DNA from: an uncultured Eubacteriales bacterium
GTDB taxonomy: Bacteria > Bacillota > Clostridia > Oscillospirales > Acutalibacteraceae
Reading direction: 5' to 3'
DNA length: 64,000 bases
Assembly: GCA_934695425.1 (NCBI GenBank)
Contig: CAKUVH010000004.1
Coordinates: forward strand, 1 to 64,000
Shown here: positions 54,145 through 63,150 of the stretch, one piece after another
Position numbering within the stretch: the first letter of the stretch is position 1
Layout: each line of letters begins with the position of its first letter
The notes under the pieces: model-generated
Database searches by the model: none
What the model was told of the DNA's origin: nothing
What the model saw: the letters and a program-made list of their open reading frames with translations, nothing else
Translations under genes and position numbers: made by a program

Positions 54145-54951
54145 TTGAAACTTACGATCACCAGCAAAGACAATTCCCAAATAAAATACTTAAGAAAGCT
54201 TATTTCTTCTTCTAAATTTAGAAAAGAAGAGAAAAATTTCGTCATAGAAGGCTTGAGAATTTGCGACGAGGCTCTAAAAAACAATTTGAAAATAAAAAAA
54301 GTTTTTTATACCGAAAAGTTTTATGAAAAAAACGCAGACATGATAAATCAAATTTCAAAGGTTACTTCTGAGGTTATTTTAATAAGCGAAAGTATAGCAA
54401 AATCAATTTCAGATACAGAAAATCCGCAAGGAATAATAGCTGTTTGCGAAAATATAATTAATAGTTTTGATAAATTAAACTTGGAAAATATTCAAAAAAC
54501 AGTCCTTTTGGAAAACATTCAAAATCCCTCTAATTTAGGCAGCATCATAAGAACATGCGACGCTTTAAATATAAAAAATGTATTTATTTTAGGAAATAGT
54601 TGTGATATTTACAATCCTAAAGTTTTACGAGGAAGCATGGGCGGCTTTTTCAGAGTTTCATTTATTTTTGAAGAAAATTCTGAAAAATGCATAAAAAAAC
54701 TCCAAGAGTCAGGATTTAAAATTTATGCGACTGTTCCGGATAAAAACGCAAGTCATATTGGAAAAATTAATTTTACAGGCAAATGCGGAATCGTTTTTGG
54801 TAATGAAGGAAATGGCATGAACAAGAGCAGCATAGAGGCTTGCAATGAAAAAATTACAATCCCTATGAATAGTGATTCCGAATCATTAAATGTGTCGGTT
54901 GCTGCCGGAATAAGCATGTGGGAGATGTGCGGCAGAGGGAAGGAGTTATAA
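54145..54951 (+). CDS. TrmH/SpoU-family RNA 2'-O-methyltransferase
   Basis: A 268-residue AdoMet-dependent RNA ribose methyltransferase of the SPOUT class. The N-terminal substrate-binding domain (1-100) precedes the knotted domain with NPSNLGSIIRTCDAL (motif 1), GNEGNGM (motif 2) and IPMNSDSESLNVSVAAGI (motif 3). Its place downstream of rplT matches the rRNA methylase ysgA in Firmicutes. The exact rRNA target is not clear. TTG start at 54145 after AAGGAG. Confidence 0.92.
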   Translation: MKLTITSKDNSQIKYLRKLISSSKFRKEEKNFVIEGLRICDEALKNNLKIKKVFYTEKFYEKNADMINQISKVTSEVILISESIAKSISDTENPQGIIAVCENIINSFDKLNLENIQKTVLLENIQNPSNLGSIIRTCDALNIKNVFILGNSCDIYNPKVLRGSMGGFFRVSFIFEENSEKCIKKLQESGFKIYATVPDKNASHIGKINFTGKCGIVFGNEGNGMNKSSIEACNEKITIPMNSDSESLNVSVAAGISMWEMCGRGKEL

Positions 54952-56079
54952 ATGGACAATACAGTATATTGGGTGTGGCTCCAACAAGCCATTAAACAAG
55001 GAAGCAGCAAAGCTAAGATTATAAACCATTTCTACGAAAATATAAAAGATTTTTACGACGGAAAAGAAAGAGAATGGCGGCTTTGCGGTTGCTTTACAAA
55101 TAAAGAAATCTCCGCCTTATGCACATCATCTTTGGAAGAAGCCGAAAAAACCGTCAGACTATCTCAGAATCTGGGTTATAAAATAGTATGTATATGCGAT
55201 GAAGAATATCCGAATTTACTCAGGCATATAGATAATCCGCCGGCACTTTTATACGTTAAGGGAGACATATCGTTTTTAAATTCAGTAAAGTCCATTGGAA
55301 TTGTAGGAACCAGAAAAGCCTCCGAATATGGCTTGACTATGGCTCGTGATTTGTCTCGCGACTTAGCTCTTAATAATGTCGCAGTAATAAGCGGTGGAGC
55401 ATTAGGAATAGATTCCGCTGCTCATCAAGGCGCTCTGGATGCCGGCGGCAAAACCGTGGCAGTTCTTGGCTGCGGAATAAATTATCCGTATCTTTTAGGT
55501 AATTTAAAATTAAGAAATGAAATTTCAAATAGCGGCGCTGTAATTTCTGAATACCCACCTAATTTCCCAAGTAAACCGTTTACATTCCCGATTAGAAACA
55601 GGATTATTTCGGGCATTTCTTCGGGAATAGTTGTCATAGAAGCCGGTCAAAAGAGTGGTTCTCTAATTACGGCAAATCTTGCAAACAATCAAAACAGAGA
55701 TGTATTTGTAGTACCTGTAAACAAGGAAAGCAAAAATTCCGAAGGCTCATTTTCTTTGATTGAAGACGGCGCAATGGTGGTCGCAAGTGTTCAAGATATT
55801 TTAAGCGAATATGACCATAAAAATTTAAATATCAAAAAGAAAAAAATTGTTTCGCCTGAAAATAAACCAAATATTCAAAAATCTAAAAGCAGAGACATTT
55901 CGAATGTTCCCGAAGAATACAAAAATATATATGAAATATTATTAAAAGGAAAAACTCATATAGATATCATAAGCGAAATTACTGAAATTTCGGTGGACAA
56001 ATTGCTTCTCACCCTCACAGAAATGGAGCTTAGCGGGCTTGTAAAAAGCAGTTCGGGAAAAATTTATGAAGTACTTTAA
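54952..56079 (+). CDS. dprA: DNA-processing protein DprA
   Basis: Loads RecA on incoming single-stranded DNA in transformation. The 375-residue product has a Rossmann-like core with GIVGTRKASEYG, SGGALGIDSAAHQGAL, GCGINYPY and the SGIVVIEAGQKSGSLITA-type motif, and a C-terminal winged-helix domain (about 310-375). It starts on the base after the methyltransferase stop. dprA-topA-trmFO is a conserved order. dprA is kept in many non-competent bacteria, so competence is not shown. Confidence 0.95.
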   Translation: MDNTVYWVWLQQAIKQGSSKAKIINHFYENIKDFYDGKEREWRLCGCFTNKEISALCTSSLEEAEKTVRLSQNLGYKIVCICDEEYPNLLRHIDNPPALLYVKGDISFLNSVKSIGIVGTRKASEYGLTMARDLSRDLALNNVAVISGGALGIDSAAHQGALDAGGKTVAVLGCGINYPYLLGNLKLRNEISNSGAVISEYPPNFPSKPFTFPIRNRIISGISSGIVVIEAGQKSGSLITANLANNQNRDVFVVPVNKESKNSEGSFSLIEDGAMVVASVQDILSEYDHKNLNIKKKKIVSPENKPNIQKSKSRDISNVPEEYKNIYEILLKGKTHIDIISEITEISVDKLLLTLTEMELSGLVKSSSGKIYEVL

Positions 56080-56153
56080 ATCAATTTAGTATTTATTTAT
56101 ATTTAATTTGAGTATATAATTATTTCAAAAAATTAATTATGGATGGATAGGTT

Positions 56154-58268
56154 ATGAAAAATTTAGTAATTGTTGAATCGCCTGCAAAGGCTAAAACTAT
56201 AAAAAAATATCTTGGAAAGGGATACGATGTAATAGCGTCGATGGGTCACGTAAGAGATTTGCCCGAAAAAAGGCTCAGCGTGGATGTAAAAAAAGATTTT
56301 GCTCCAAAATACGCTATAATTAAAGGAAAAGAAAAAATAGTCGAAGAATTAAAAGAAAAAGCCCAAAAGTCAGATAATATCCTTTTGGCAACCGACCCTG
56401 ATAGAGAAGGAGAAGCCATTTCGTGGCATCTGGCGTATATTTTAGGGCTTGACCTAGATCAAAAAAACAGAATCACGTTCAACGAAATCACAAAAACAGG
56501 AATAGAATCCGGAATAAATTCTCCGCGCGAAGTTGACATTGACCTCGTAAACGCGCAACAAGCCCGAAGAATACTCGATAGGCTCGTTGGATATAAATTA
56601 AGTCCGTTTTTATCCCAAAAAATTCACAAAGGTCTTTCCGCGGGTCGAGTTCAGTCGGTTGCACTTAGGATAATCGTTGACCGTGAGGAAGAAATAAGAA
56701 AATTTATCCCCAAAGAATACTGGAGTCTTGACGCTAAATTTTTACCCAAGGGCTCTACGAAACAATTTGCGGCATCTTTTTACGGCAACGAAAATGGAAA
56801 AATAGAAATTAATAATCAAAAAGAATCCGAAGAATTGCTCGCCGCTCTTGAGGATGCGTCCTACGAAGTTAAAAAAGTCAAAAAAAGTAAAAGAAGAAAA
56901 TCTCCGGCGCCGCCTTTTATTACTTCAACTCTCCAACAAGATGCGCTAAGAAAATTAGGATTTGCACCCAAAAAGACAATGAAGATAGCTCAAGAACTTT
57001 ACGAAGGCGTGGAAGTCCAAGAAATGGGCGCCGTCGGTCTTATAACCTATATGAGAACCGACTCTCTGAGAATTTCCGAAGATGCCATAAAAGCTTCCAG
57101 GGAGTATATAAATGAAAGATGGGGCAAAAAATATTTGCCTGAAAATCCTCGAAAATTCAAAACCAAAGCCAATGCCCAAGACGGCCACGAAGCAATTCGT
57201 CCAACAATGCCGCAAATGAATCCCGAAAAACTCGAAAACAGTTTAAGCAGAGACCAGTACCGGCTCTATAAATTAATTTGGGAAAGGTTCACAGCCAGCC
57301 AAATGGCAATCTGTCTGCAAGATACAACTCAGGTAGATGTAATTGCAATTACCCCCTCTGAAAAAAGTGATAATTATATTTTTAAAGCTTCGGGCTACAC
57401 AGTGGCTTTTGACGGCTTCACAATACTTTATACTGAAAGCAAAGACACCGACCAAGAAAAAGCCAAGGCTCTTCCGGAATTAACCGAAAAAATGCCCGTT
57501 AAGTTGAAATCTTTGGAGCCTAATCAACATTTCACCGAGCCTCCTCCAAGATATACCCAAGCGTCTTTGATTAAGGCTCTTGAAGAGGATGGCATCGGAA
57601 GGCCGTCGACATATGCTTCGATAATATCCACGATTCTTTCCAGAGATTACGTCAAGCAGGAAAATAAAGCTCTTAAACCCACCGAACTTGGTGAAGTTGT
57701 CACCAATCTCATGAAAGAAAGATTTTCTAAGATAGTAAATCTTAAATTTACCGCTCAAATGGAATCCGATTTGGATTCAATCGAAGAGGGTAAAAACGAC
57801 TGGGTAGAAACTCTTAAAAATTTTTACGGCGATTTTTCCGCCACTCTTGACAAGGCAAAAAAAGATATGGAAGGCGTTAAAATCACGCTCGAAGAAGATA
57901 AAACAGATGAAATCTGCGACAAATGCGGCAAGCCTATGGTAGTAAAATATGGTCGTTTTGGAAAGTTTATTGCATGCTCAGGGTATCCCGAATGCACTAA
58001 TATTAAAAAAATTGTAAATAAGATAGGAATAAAATGTCCTAAATGTGACGGCGACGTAATAAAGCGCACCACCAAGCGAAAAAGAATCTTTTACGGTTGC
58101 AGTAAATACCCCGAATGCGATTTTGTATCCTGGGATGAACCGCTGAATGAAAAATGCCCTAAATGCGGCGAGGTACTTTTCAAAAAGAATACTAAAAATC
58201 CAAAAATTTACTGTGCCAACAAAGAATGTGGTTACGAAAAGGCGGGAGACAATGAAAAAGAAAGTTAA
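56154..58268 (+). CDS. topA: DNA topoisomerase I
   Basis: Type IA enzyme relaxing negative supercoils. The 704-residue product begins with the TOPRIM motif VIVESPAKAKTIKKYLG and metal-binding DPDREGEAI. The active tyrosine is in AVGLITYMRTDSLRIS. Three C-terminal Cys4 zinc ribbons follow (CDKCGKP, CPKCDGDV, CPKCGEVL clusters). ATG 56154 has GGATGG upstream. The last 17 bases overlap trmFO. Confidence 0.98.
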   Translation: MKNLVIVESPAKAKTIKKYLGKGYDVIASMGHVRDLPEKRLSVDVKKDFAPKYAIIKGKEKIVEELKEKAQKSDNILLATDPDREGEAISWHLAYILGLDLDQKNRITFNEITKTGIESGINSPREVDIDLVNAQQARRILDRLVGYKLSPFLSQKIHKGLSAGRVQSVALRIIVDREEEIRKFIPKEYWSLDAKFLPKGSTKQFAASFYGNENGKIEINNQKESEELLAALEDASYEVKKVKKSKRRKSPAPPFITSTLQQDALRKLGFAPKKTMKIAQELYEGVEVQEMGAVGLITYMRTDSLRISEDAIKASREYINERWGKKYLPENPRKFKTKANAQDGHEAIRPTMPQMNPEKLENSLSRDQYRLYKLIWERFTASQMAICLQDTTQVDVIAITPSEKSDNYIFKASGYTVAFDGFTILYTESKDTDQEKAKALPELTEKMPVKLKSLEPNQHFTEPPPRYTQASLIKALEEDGIGRPSTYASIISTILSRDYVKQENKALKPTELGEVVTNLMKERFSKIVNLKFTAQMESDLDSIEEGKNDWVETLKNFYGDFSATLDKAKKDMEGVKITLEEDKTDEICDKCGKPMVVKYGRFGKFIACSGYPECTNIKKIVNKIGIKCPKCDGDVIKRTTKRKRIFYGCSKYPECDFVSWDEPLNEKCPKCGEVLFKKNTKNPKIYCANKECGYEKAGDNEKES

Positions 58269-59559
58269 TGTGATAGGCGCAGGGCTGGCAGGTTGCGAAG
58301 CAGCCTGGCAACTTGCCTCCCGAGGGATAGAAGTTAATCTTTTTGATATGAAACCCAATAAATTTTCACCGGCTCATAAAAGTGAAAATTTGTGCGAACT
58401 GGTTTGTTCAAATTCTTTCAAAGCCGATAGAATTGACAGCGCCGCAGGACTTTTAAAAGAAGAATTAAGAATTTTAAATTCGCTTATAATCAAGTGCGCA
58501 GATAATTGCCGTGTTCCCGCCGGAGGAGCCTTGGCTGTAGACAGAGATAAATTTTCTTCAATGGTTACAGAAAAAATTAAAAATCATCCTCTCATAAATT
58601 ACATTTCTGAGGAAGTGGAAAATTTTTCAGAAGAAGATATAACAATAGTCGCCACAGGGCCCTTGACTTCAGAAAAATTATCAAAAACCATATCGAAAAT
58701 ATGCGGTAATGCACTTAGCTTTTTTGATGCGGCTGCTCCTATAATCACATTTGAAAGCATTGATATGAGCAAGGCTTATTTCAAGTCTAGGTACGACAAA
58801 GGCAACGGTGACGATTATTTGAATTGTCCTCTCAGCAAAGATGAGTATATAAATTTTTACAGCGAACTCATTTCTGCTAAGCGAGCGCCGCTGCATGACG
58901 TAGATGTGCAAAATCCAAAAGTATACGAAGGCTGTATGCCCGTGGAAATTATGGCGCAAAGGGGTGAGGATACATTAAGATTTGGCCCGATGAAACCTGT
59001 TGGACTACGTGATCCAAAAACCGGTGAAAGTCCCTATGCTGTGGTTCAGCTCCGAAAAGAAAATAAAGAAGGGACACTTTATAACATGGTAGGGTTCCAA
59101 ACAAACCTTAAATTTCCCGAACAAAGAAGAGTTTTTGGAATGATACCCGCTCTTAAAAATGCTGAATTTGTAAGGTATGGAGTGATGCACCGCAACACAT
59201 TTATTAATTCTCCAAAACTTTTAAACAGCAGTTTTAATATGAAAGAAATTCCCAATTTATTTTTTGCCGGACAAATTACAGGCGTGGAAGGATACATGGA
59301 GTCAGTTTCGTCAGGCTTAATGGCAGGAATAAACGCAGCACGCAAATTATCAGGAGAAAAGTTGATTTCATTACCTGATTTTACTATGATTGGAGCTTTG
59401 GAAAAATATATAAGCAGCGAGGAAATTGTAGATTTTCAGCCTATGGGGGCAAATTTCGGAATACTGCCGCCGCTGACTGAAAAGGTTAAAGATAAAAAAC
59501 TTAGGTATTCAAAATTGTCTGAAAGAGCTTTGGAATATATAAAAAATTTGAAAATTTAA
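58252..59559 (+). CDS. trmFO: Folate-dependent tRNA (uracil-54-C5) methyltransferase
   Basis: FAD enzyme that makes ribothymidine at tRNA position 54 using methylene-tetrahydrofolate. The 435-residue product opens with the FAD motif VNVIGAGLAGCEAAWQLA and shows the family's NLCELVCSNSFK and the late QITGVEGYMESVSSG. The start at 58252 follows GGGAG inside the end of topA. The conserved cysteine motifs needed for catalysis appear intact. Confidence 0.97.
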   Translation: MKKKVNVIGAGLAGCEAAWQLASRGIEVNLFDMKPNKFSPAHKSENLCELVCSNSFKADRIDSAAGLLKEELRILNSLIIKCADNCRVPAGGALAVDRDKFSSMVTEKIKNHPLINYISEEVENFSEEDITIVATGPLTSEKLSKTISKICGNALSFFDAAAPIITFESIDMSKAYFKSRYDKGNGDDYLNCPLSKDEYINFYSELISAKRAPLHDVDVQNPKVYEGCMPVEIMAQRGEDTLRFGPMKPVGLRDPKTGESPYAVVQLRKENKEGTLYNMVGFQTNLKFPEQRRVFGMIPALKNAEFVRYGVMHRNTFINSPKLLNSSFNMKEIPNLFFAGQITGVEGYMESVSSGLMAGINAARKLSGEKLISLPDFTMIGALEKYISSEEIVDFQPMGANFGILPPLTEKVKDKKLRYSKLSERALEYIKNLKI

Positions 59560-59582
59560 ATTTTTTCAAGGAGGAATTTGGT

Positions 59583-60596
59583 ATGAAAATAATAGTAGAT
59601 GCTTTTGGTGGAGATAACGCTCCTTTGGAGGTAATAAAAGGTAGCCGCATGGCGGTAGATGAATTGGGCTACGAAATCGTACTGGTCGGAAATGAAAAAA
59701 TAATAAAAGATGAAGCTGAAAAAAATAATATATCACTTAGCGGAATAACAATAGTTCATGCGCCCGATGTAATTTCAATGGACGATGAACCAATGGACGT
59801 TATGAAGTCAAAAAGCAATTCTTCGATGTCTAAAGGTCTGCAATTGTTAGCATTAGGAGACGGAGATGCATTTGTTTCGGCAGGAAACAGCGGAGCGCTT
59901 GCCGTGGGTGCCACTCTCAAAGTTAAAAGAATAAAAGGAATAAAAAGATGCGCATTTGCACCTGTTATTCCCAAGGATAAAGGATTTTTCATGCTTATTG
60001 ACAGTGGCGCAAACGTGGAATGCCGCCCCGAAATGTTAAGACAATTTGCCGTCATGGGATATATATACATGAAAAATGTTATGGTTGTTGAAAACCCCAG
60101 AGTCGCTCTTGCAAACGTAGGTACCGAAAAAACCAAGGGCGATGAACTCAGATATGAAACCTTCAATCTTCTTCAGGAAACCAAAAATATTAATTTTATA
60201 GGTAATATTGAGGCTCGTGACATACCTGGCGACATAGCCGATGTAGTTGTCGCGGATGGATTTACAGGTAACATAATACTTAAACTTTATGAAGGCATGG
60301 CGAAATCTGTTTTTGGAAAAATTAAGAATATTTTCAAACAAAGTTTCAAAGGCAAATTAGCGGCGTCTCTTATCATGCCTGAACTCAAAGAGCTGAAAAA
60401 AAGTATGGATTACAGCGAACACGGCGGAGCTCCTCTTATGGGAATTTCAAAGCCTGTATTTAAAGCTCACGGAAGCTCCGATGCTAAAACATTCAAGAAC
60501 GCAATACGTCTTGCAGGCGAGTATGTAAAAAGAAATGTTGTTGAGCTTATTTCTAAATCTCTCGAAGAATATAATTCTTCACAATCTGAAAAATAA
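59583..60596 (+). CDS. plsX: Phosphate acyltransferase
   Basis: Makes acyl-phosphate from acyl-ACP for phosphatidate synthesis. The 337-residue protein starts with IIVDAFGGDNAPLEVIKG and has VSAGNSGAL and the C-terminal YSEHGGAPLMGI. AAGGAGG precedes the ATG. In many Firmicutes fab genes and acpP lie between plsX and rnc; here rnc follows directly. Confidence 0.97.
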   Translation: MKIIVDAFGGDNAPLEVIKGSRMAVDELGYEIVLVGNEKIIKDEAEKNNISLSGITIVHAPDVISMDDEPMDVMKSKSNSSMSKGLQLLALGDGDAFVSAGNSGALAVGATLKVKRIKGIKRCAFAPVIPKDKGFFMLIDSGANVECRPEMLRQFAVMGYIYMKNVMVVENPRVALANVGTEKTKGDELRYETFNLLQETKNINFIGNIEARDIPGDIADVVVADGFTGNIILKLYEGMAKSVFGKIKNIFKQSFKGKLAASLIMPELKELKKSMDYSEHGGAPLMGISKPVFKAHGSSDAKTFKNAIRLAGEYVKRNVVELISKSLEEYNSSQSEK

Positions 60597-60625
60597 TTTG
60601 ATTTTTAAAGTGAGGTGAGTTTGTT

Positions 60626-61300
60626 ATGACAGAACTTGAAAATAAAATAGGATATAAATTTAATAATCAAAAGCTCCTAAAAATAGCGCTGACTCATTCT
60701 TCTTATGCGAATGAATCCGCAGGCAGATTCGAAAGCTACGAAAGACTTGAATTCTTGGGCGACTCTATTTTGGGAATGGTTACTTCTGATTATATTTTTA
60801 AAAATTATCCCCAATACCCCGAAGGAGATCTTACAAAATTAAGGTCCTCTTTGGTTTGTGAAAAACAGCTTTGTATATTTTCCAAAGAATTGAATATTTC
60901 AAAATTTATTAAATTAAGCAAAGGCGAACACCATTGCGGAGGTCAAAACAGGCCGTCTATTCTTGCCGACATATTCGAAGCTATTTGTGCAGCAATATAT
61001 TTGGATGGCGGTTTGGAAGCAGCTTCGGAATTCATTTTGAAGTTTATAATTCCGGCTTTAGAGCATCCTATGATTCCCGATATCCACGACTATAAAACCG
61101 ATTTACAAGAGATAGTTCAACGCAACCCGGAAGAAACTATCGAATATGTTCTTGTAAAAGAATCGGGCCCTGATCACAATAAAAGATTTACGGTAGAAGC
61201 CAAGATAAATAATAATACCGTAGGCAGAGGAACAGGCAAGAGCAAAAAAGAAGCCGAACAACATGCCGCTCGTGAAACTTTGTCTCTCATGGGATATTAA
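60626..61300 (+). CDS. rnc: Ribonuclease III
   Basis: Double-strand-specific RNase for rRNA and mRNA processing. The 224-residue product has the signature ERLEFLGDSIL, the second acidic site DIFEAICAAIYLDGG and a C-terminal double-stranded RNA-binding domain (about 152-222, GRGTGKSKKEAEQHAA). GTGAGGTGAG lies before the ATG. rnc-ftsY is a common pair. Confidence 0.97.
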   Translation: MTELENKIGYKFNNQKLLKIALTHSSYANESAGRFESYERLEFLGDSILGMVTSDYIFKNYPQYPEGDLTKLRSSLVCEKQLCIFSKELNISKFIKLSKGEHHCGGQNRPSILADIFEAICAAIYLDGGLEAASEFILKFIIPALEHPMIPDIHDYKTDLQEIVQRNPEETIEYVLVKESGPDHNKRFTVEAKINNNTVGRGTGKSKKEAEQHAARETLSLMGY

Positions 61301-61315
61301 TTTTAGGGGGATTAT

Positions 61316-62239
61316 ATGTCGTTTTTTAAAAAGTTAAAAGAAGGATTATTCAAAACGCGCAATAATATTTCTGCAAAAATAGAATCTGTTATTAATTCTT
61401 TTACACGCATAGATGAAGAGTTTTTTGAAACGCTTGAAGAAATTTTAATTTCCGGCGATATAGGAATAGAAACATCCCAAAAGCTCTGTGACGATTTGAG
61501 GCAGGAAGTTAAAAAACACGGCGTTACAGACCCTTTCGAAATAAGAGAATTGCTTAAAAACATAATGATTGAATCTCTTACCGATGAAAATGAACTTTTA
61601 ATTTCATCTAAGCCTTCAATAATTTTGGTTTTGGGTGTGAATGGCGTCGGAAAAACCACAACTATAGGAAAGCTCGCATACAGATTAAAAAATGACGGCA
61701 AAAAAGTACTTTTAGCTGCAGCTGATACTTTCAGAGCCGCCGCAGCAGAGCAACTCGATATTTGGGCAAAAAGAGCGGATTGTATGATAGTGAAGCAGCC
61801 CGAAGGTTCCGACCCTGCCGCAGTGGTTTTTGATGCTATATCCTCCGCAAAATCAAAAAATGTAGACGTGATAATTTGCGATACCGCCGGAAGACTTCAT
61901 AACAAGAAAAATTTAATGGGAGAACTTGAAAAAATAAACAGAATTATTTCAAGAGAATTACCTGATTCTTCAAAAGAAATATTACTTGTTCTGGATGCTT
62001 CCACCGGTCAAAACGGTCTTAATCAAGCTGCTGAATTCGGCAAATCTTTGGATATTACCGGAATAGTTTTAACCAAGCTTGACGGTACTGCCAGAGGCGG
62101 AATAATTCTTTCCATAAAGAAAAAACTCGGCGTCCCCGTAAAATTTATCGGAGTCGGCGAAGGAATTGATGATTTAAGACCGTTCAATGCAAAAGAATTT
62201 GTCGACGCAATTTTTGAAAACGAGGAGTCTAAAAATTAA
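61316..62239 (+). CDS. ftsY: Signal recognition particle receptor FtsY
   Basis: GTPase that receives ribosome-SRP complexes at the membrane. The 307-residue product has a short N-terminal membrane-targeting segment, the N domain, and the G domain with GVNGVGKTTTIGKLA, DTFRAAAAEQL, DTAGRLHNKKNLM and TKLDGTARGG. The acidic A domain of enterobacterial FtsY is absent, usual in Firmicutes. Its stop overlaps the yqeK start by one base. Confidence 0.97.
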   Translation: MSFFKKLKEGLFKTRNNISAKIESVINSFTRIDEEFFETLEEILISGDIGIETSQKLCDDLRQEVKKHGVTDPFEIRELLKNIMIESLTDENELLISSKPSIILVLGVNGVGKTTTIGKLAYRLKNDGKKVLLAAADTFRAAAAEQLDIWAKRADCMIVKQPEGSDPAAVVFDAISSAKSKNVDVIICDTAGRLHNKKNLMGELEKINRIISRELPDSSKEILLVLDASTGQNGLNQAAEFGKSLDITGIVLTKLDGTARGGIILSIKKKLGVPVKFIGVGEGIDDLRPFNAKEFVDAIFENEESKN

Positions 62240-62808
62240 TGCAAAGCTACGAATACTATAAAAACGAACTTGAAAAAATTCTTTCACCAAAGAGATTTAA
62301 TCACTCCGTAAATGTTTCGTTAATGGCTGAAAAATTAGCGAAAAATTATGGAGTTGATTCGGAAAAAGCCAAGTTGGCGGGACTTTTGCACGATATATGC
62401 AAAGAAAAACCTGATGAGGAAAATATTGAACTATCGAAAAAGAATGGATATTTTGCTTATTCGGATAAAATTAACTCCATTAAAATTTTACACGGTCCTG
62501 CAGCATCGTTTTTTCTAAAAGAAAAGTACGGTATAACCGATAACGAAATATTAAATGCAGTAAAATATCATACCACGGGCAGAAAAAATATGACATTGTT
62601 TGAAAAAATTATATTCGTAGCAGACCATATCTCTGAAGAAAGACAGTGGCCTGATGTTAAAGAGCTTCAAAAATTAGCCTTTGAAGATATAAATAAGGTC
62701 GTTTTAAAAAAGCTTTCCACAGCCATTCAAAATTGCATTGACAGGCACCAATGCATTTGTGAAAATACCATGCAATTATATAATGAACTTATTTTAGAAG
62801 GAGTTTAA
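62239..62808 (+). CDS. yqeK: YqeK-type HD-domain nucleotide hydrolase
   Basis: A 189-residue HD-superfamily metal-dependent phosphohydrolase. The metal ligands appear in KRFNHSVNVS, GLLHDICKE and LHGPAAS, followed by KYHTTGR and FVADHISEER. YqeK family members hydrolyse diadenosine tetraphosphate symmetrically (family knowledge). It is usually found beside rsfS, as here. Confidence 0.94.
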   Translation: MQSYEYYKNELEKILSPKRFNHSVNVSLMAEKLAKNYGVDSEKAKLAGLLHDICKEKPDEENIELSKKNGYFAYSDKINSIKILHGPAASFFLKEKYGITDNEILNAVKYHTTGRKNMTLFEKIIFVADHISEERQWPDVKELQKLAFEDINKVVLKKLSTAIQNCIDRHQCICENTMQLYNELILEGV

Positions 62809-62811
62809 AGT

Positions 62812-63129
62812 ATGGAATCCAATATTCTTGCAAATAAAATAAAAGAAATACTTGATAATAAAAAAGCCGTAGACGTAGAAATTATAGATTTAAGAGAAAA
62901 AAAGAGCTTTTCTGATTTTTTTGTGCTGGCCACAGGTACAAGCAGTACGCATATTAAATCCCTTGCGGATGAAGTTGAATCAGAACTCGAAAAAGAAGAT
63001 ATATACCCCGATCATTGTGAGGGTAAAATTTCCAATTCTTGGATTGTTATTGATTATAACAATGTTGTGGTCCATATTTTTTCTCAAGAAGCCAGAGAAT
63101 TATACAATTTGGAAAAATTATGGAAATGA
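62812..63129 (+). CDS. rsfS: Ribosomal silencing factor RsfS
   Basis: Binds L14 on the large subunit and blocks subunit joining when nutrients fail. The 105-residue product shows IDLREKKSFSDFFVLATGTS and the C-terminal WIVIDYNNVVVHIFSQEAREYY-like pattern (here split as VVVHIFSQEARELYNLEKLW). AGAAGGAG precedes the ATG, 3 bases after the yqeK stop. Confidence 0.95.
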   Translation: MESNILANKIKEILDNKKAVDVEIIDLREKKSFSDFFVLATGTSSTHIKSLADEVESELEKEDIYPDHCEGKISNSWIVIDYNNVVVHIFSQEARELYNLEKLWK

Positions 63130-63150
63130 ATGTTTGAGGAGAAATTCAAT

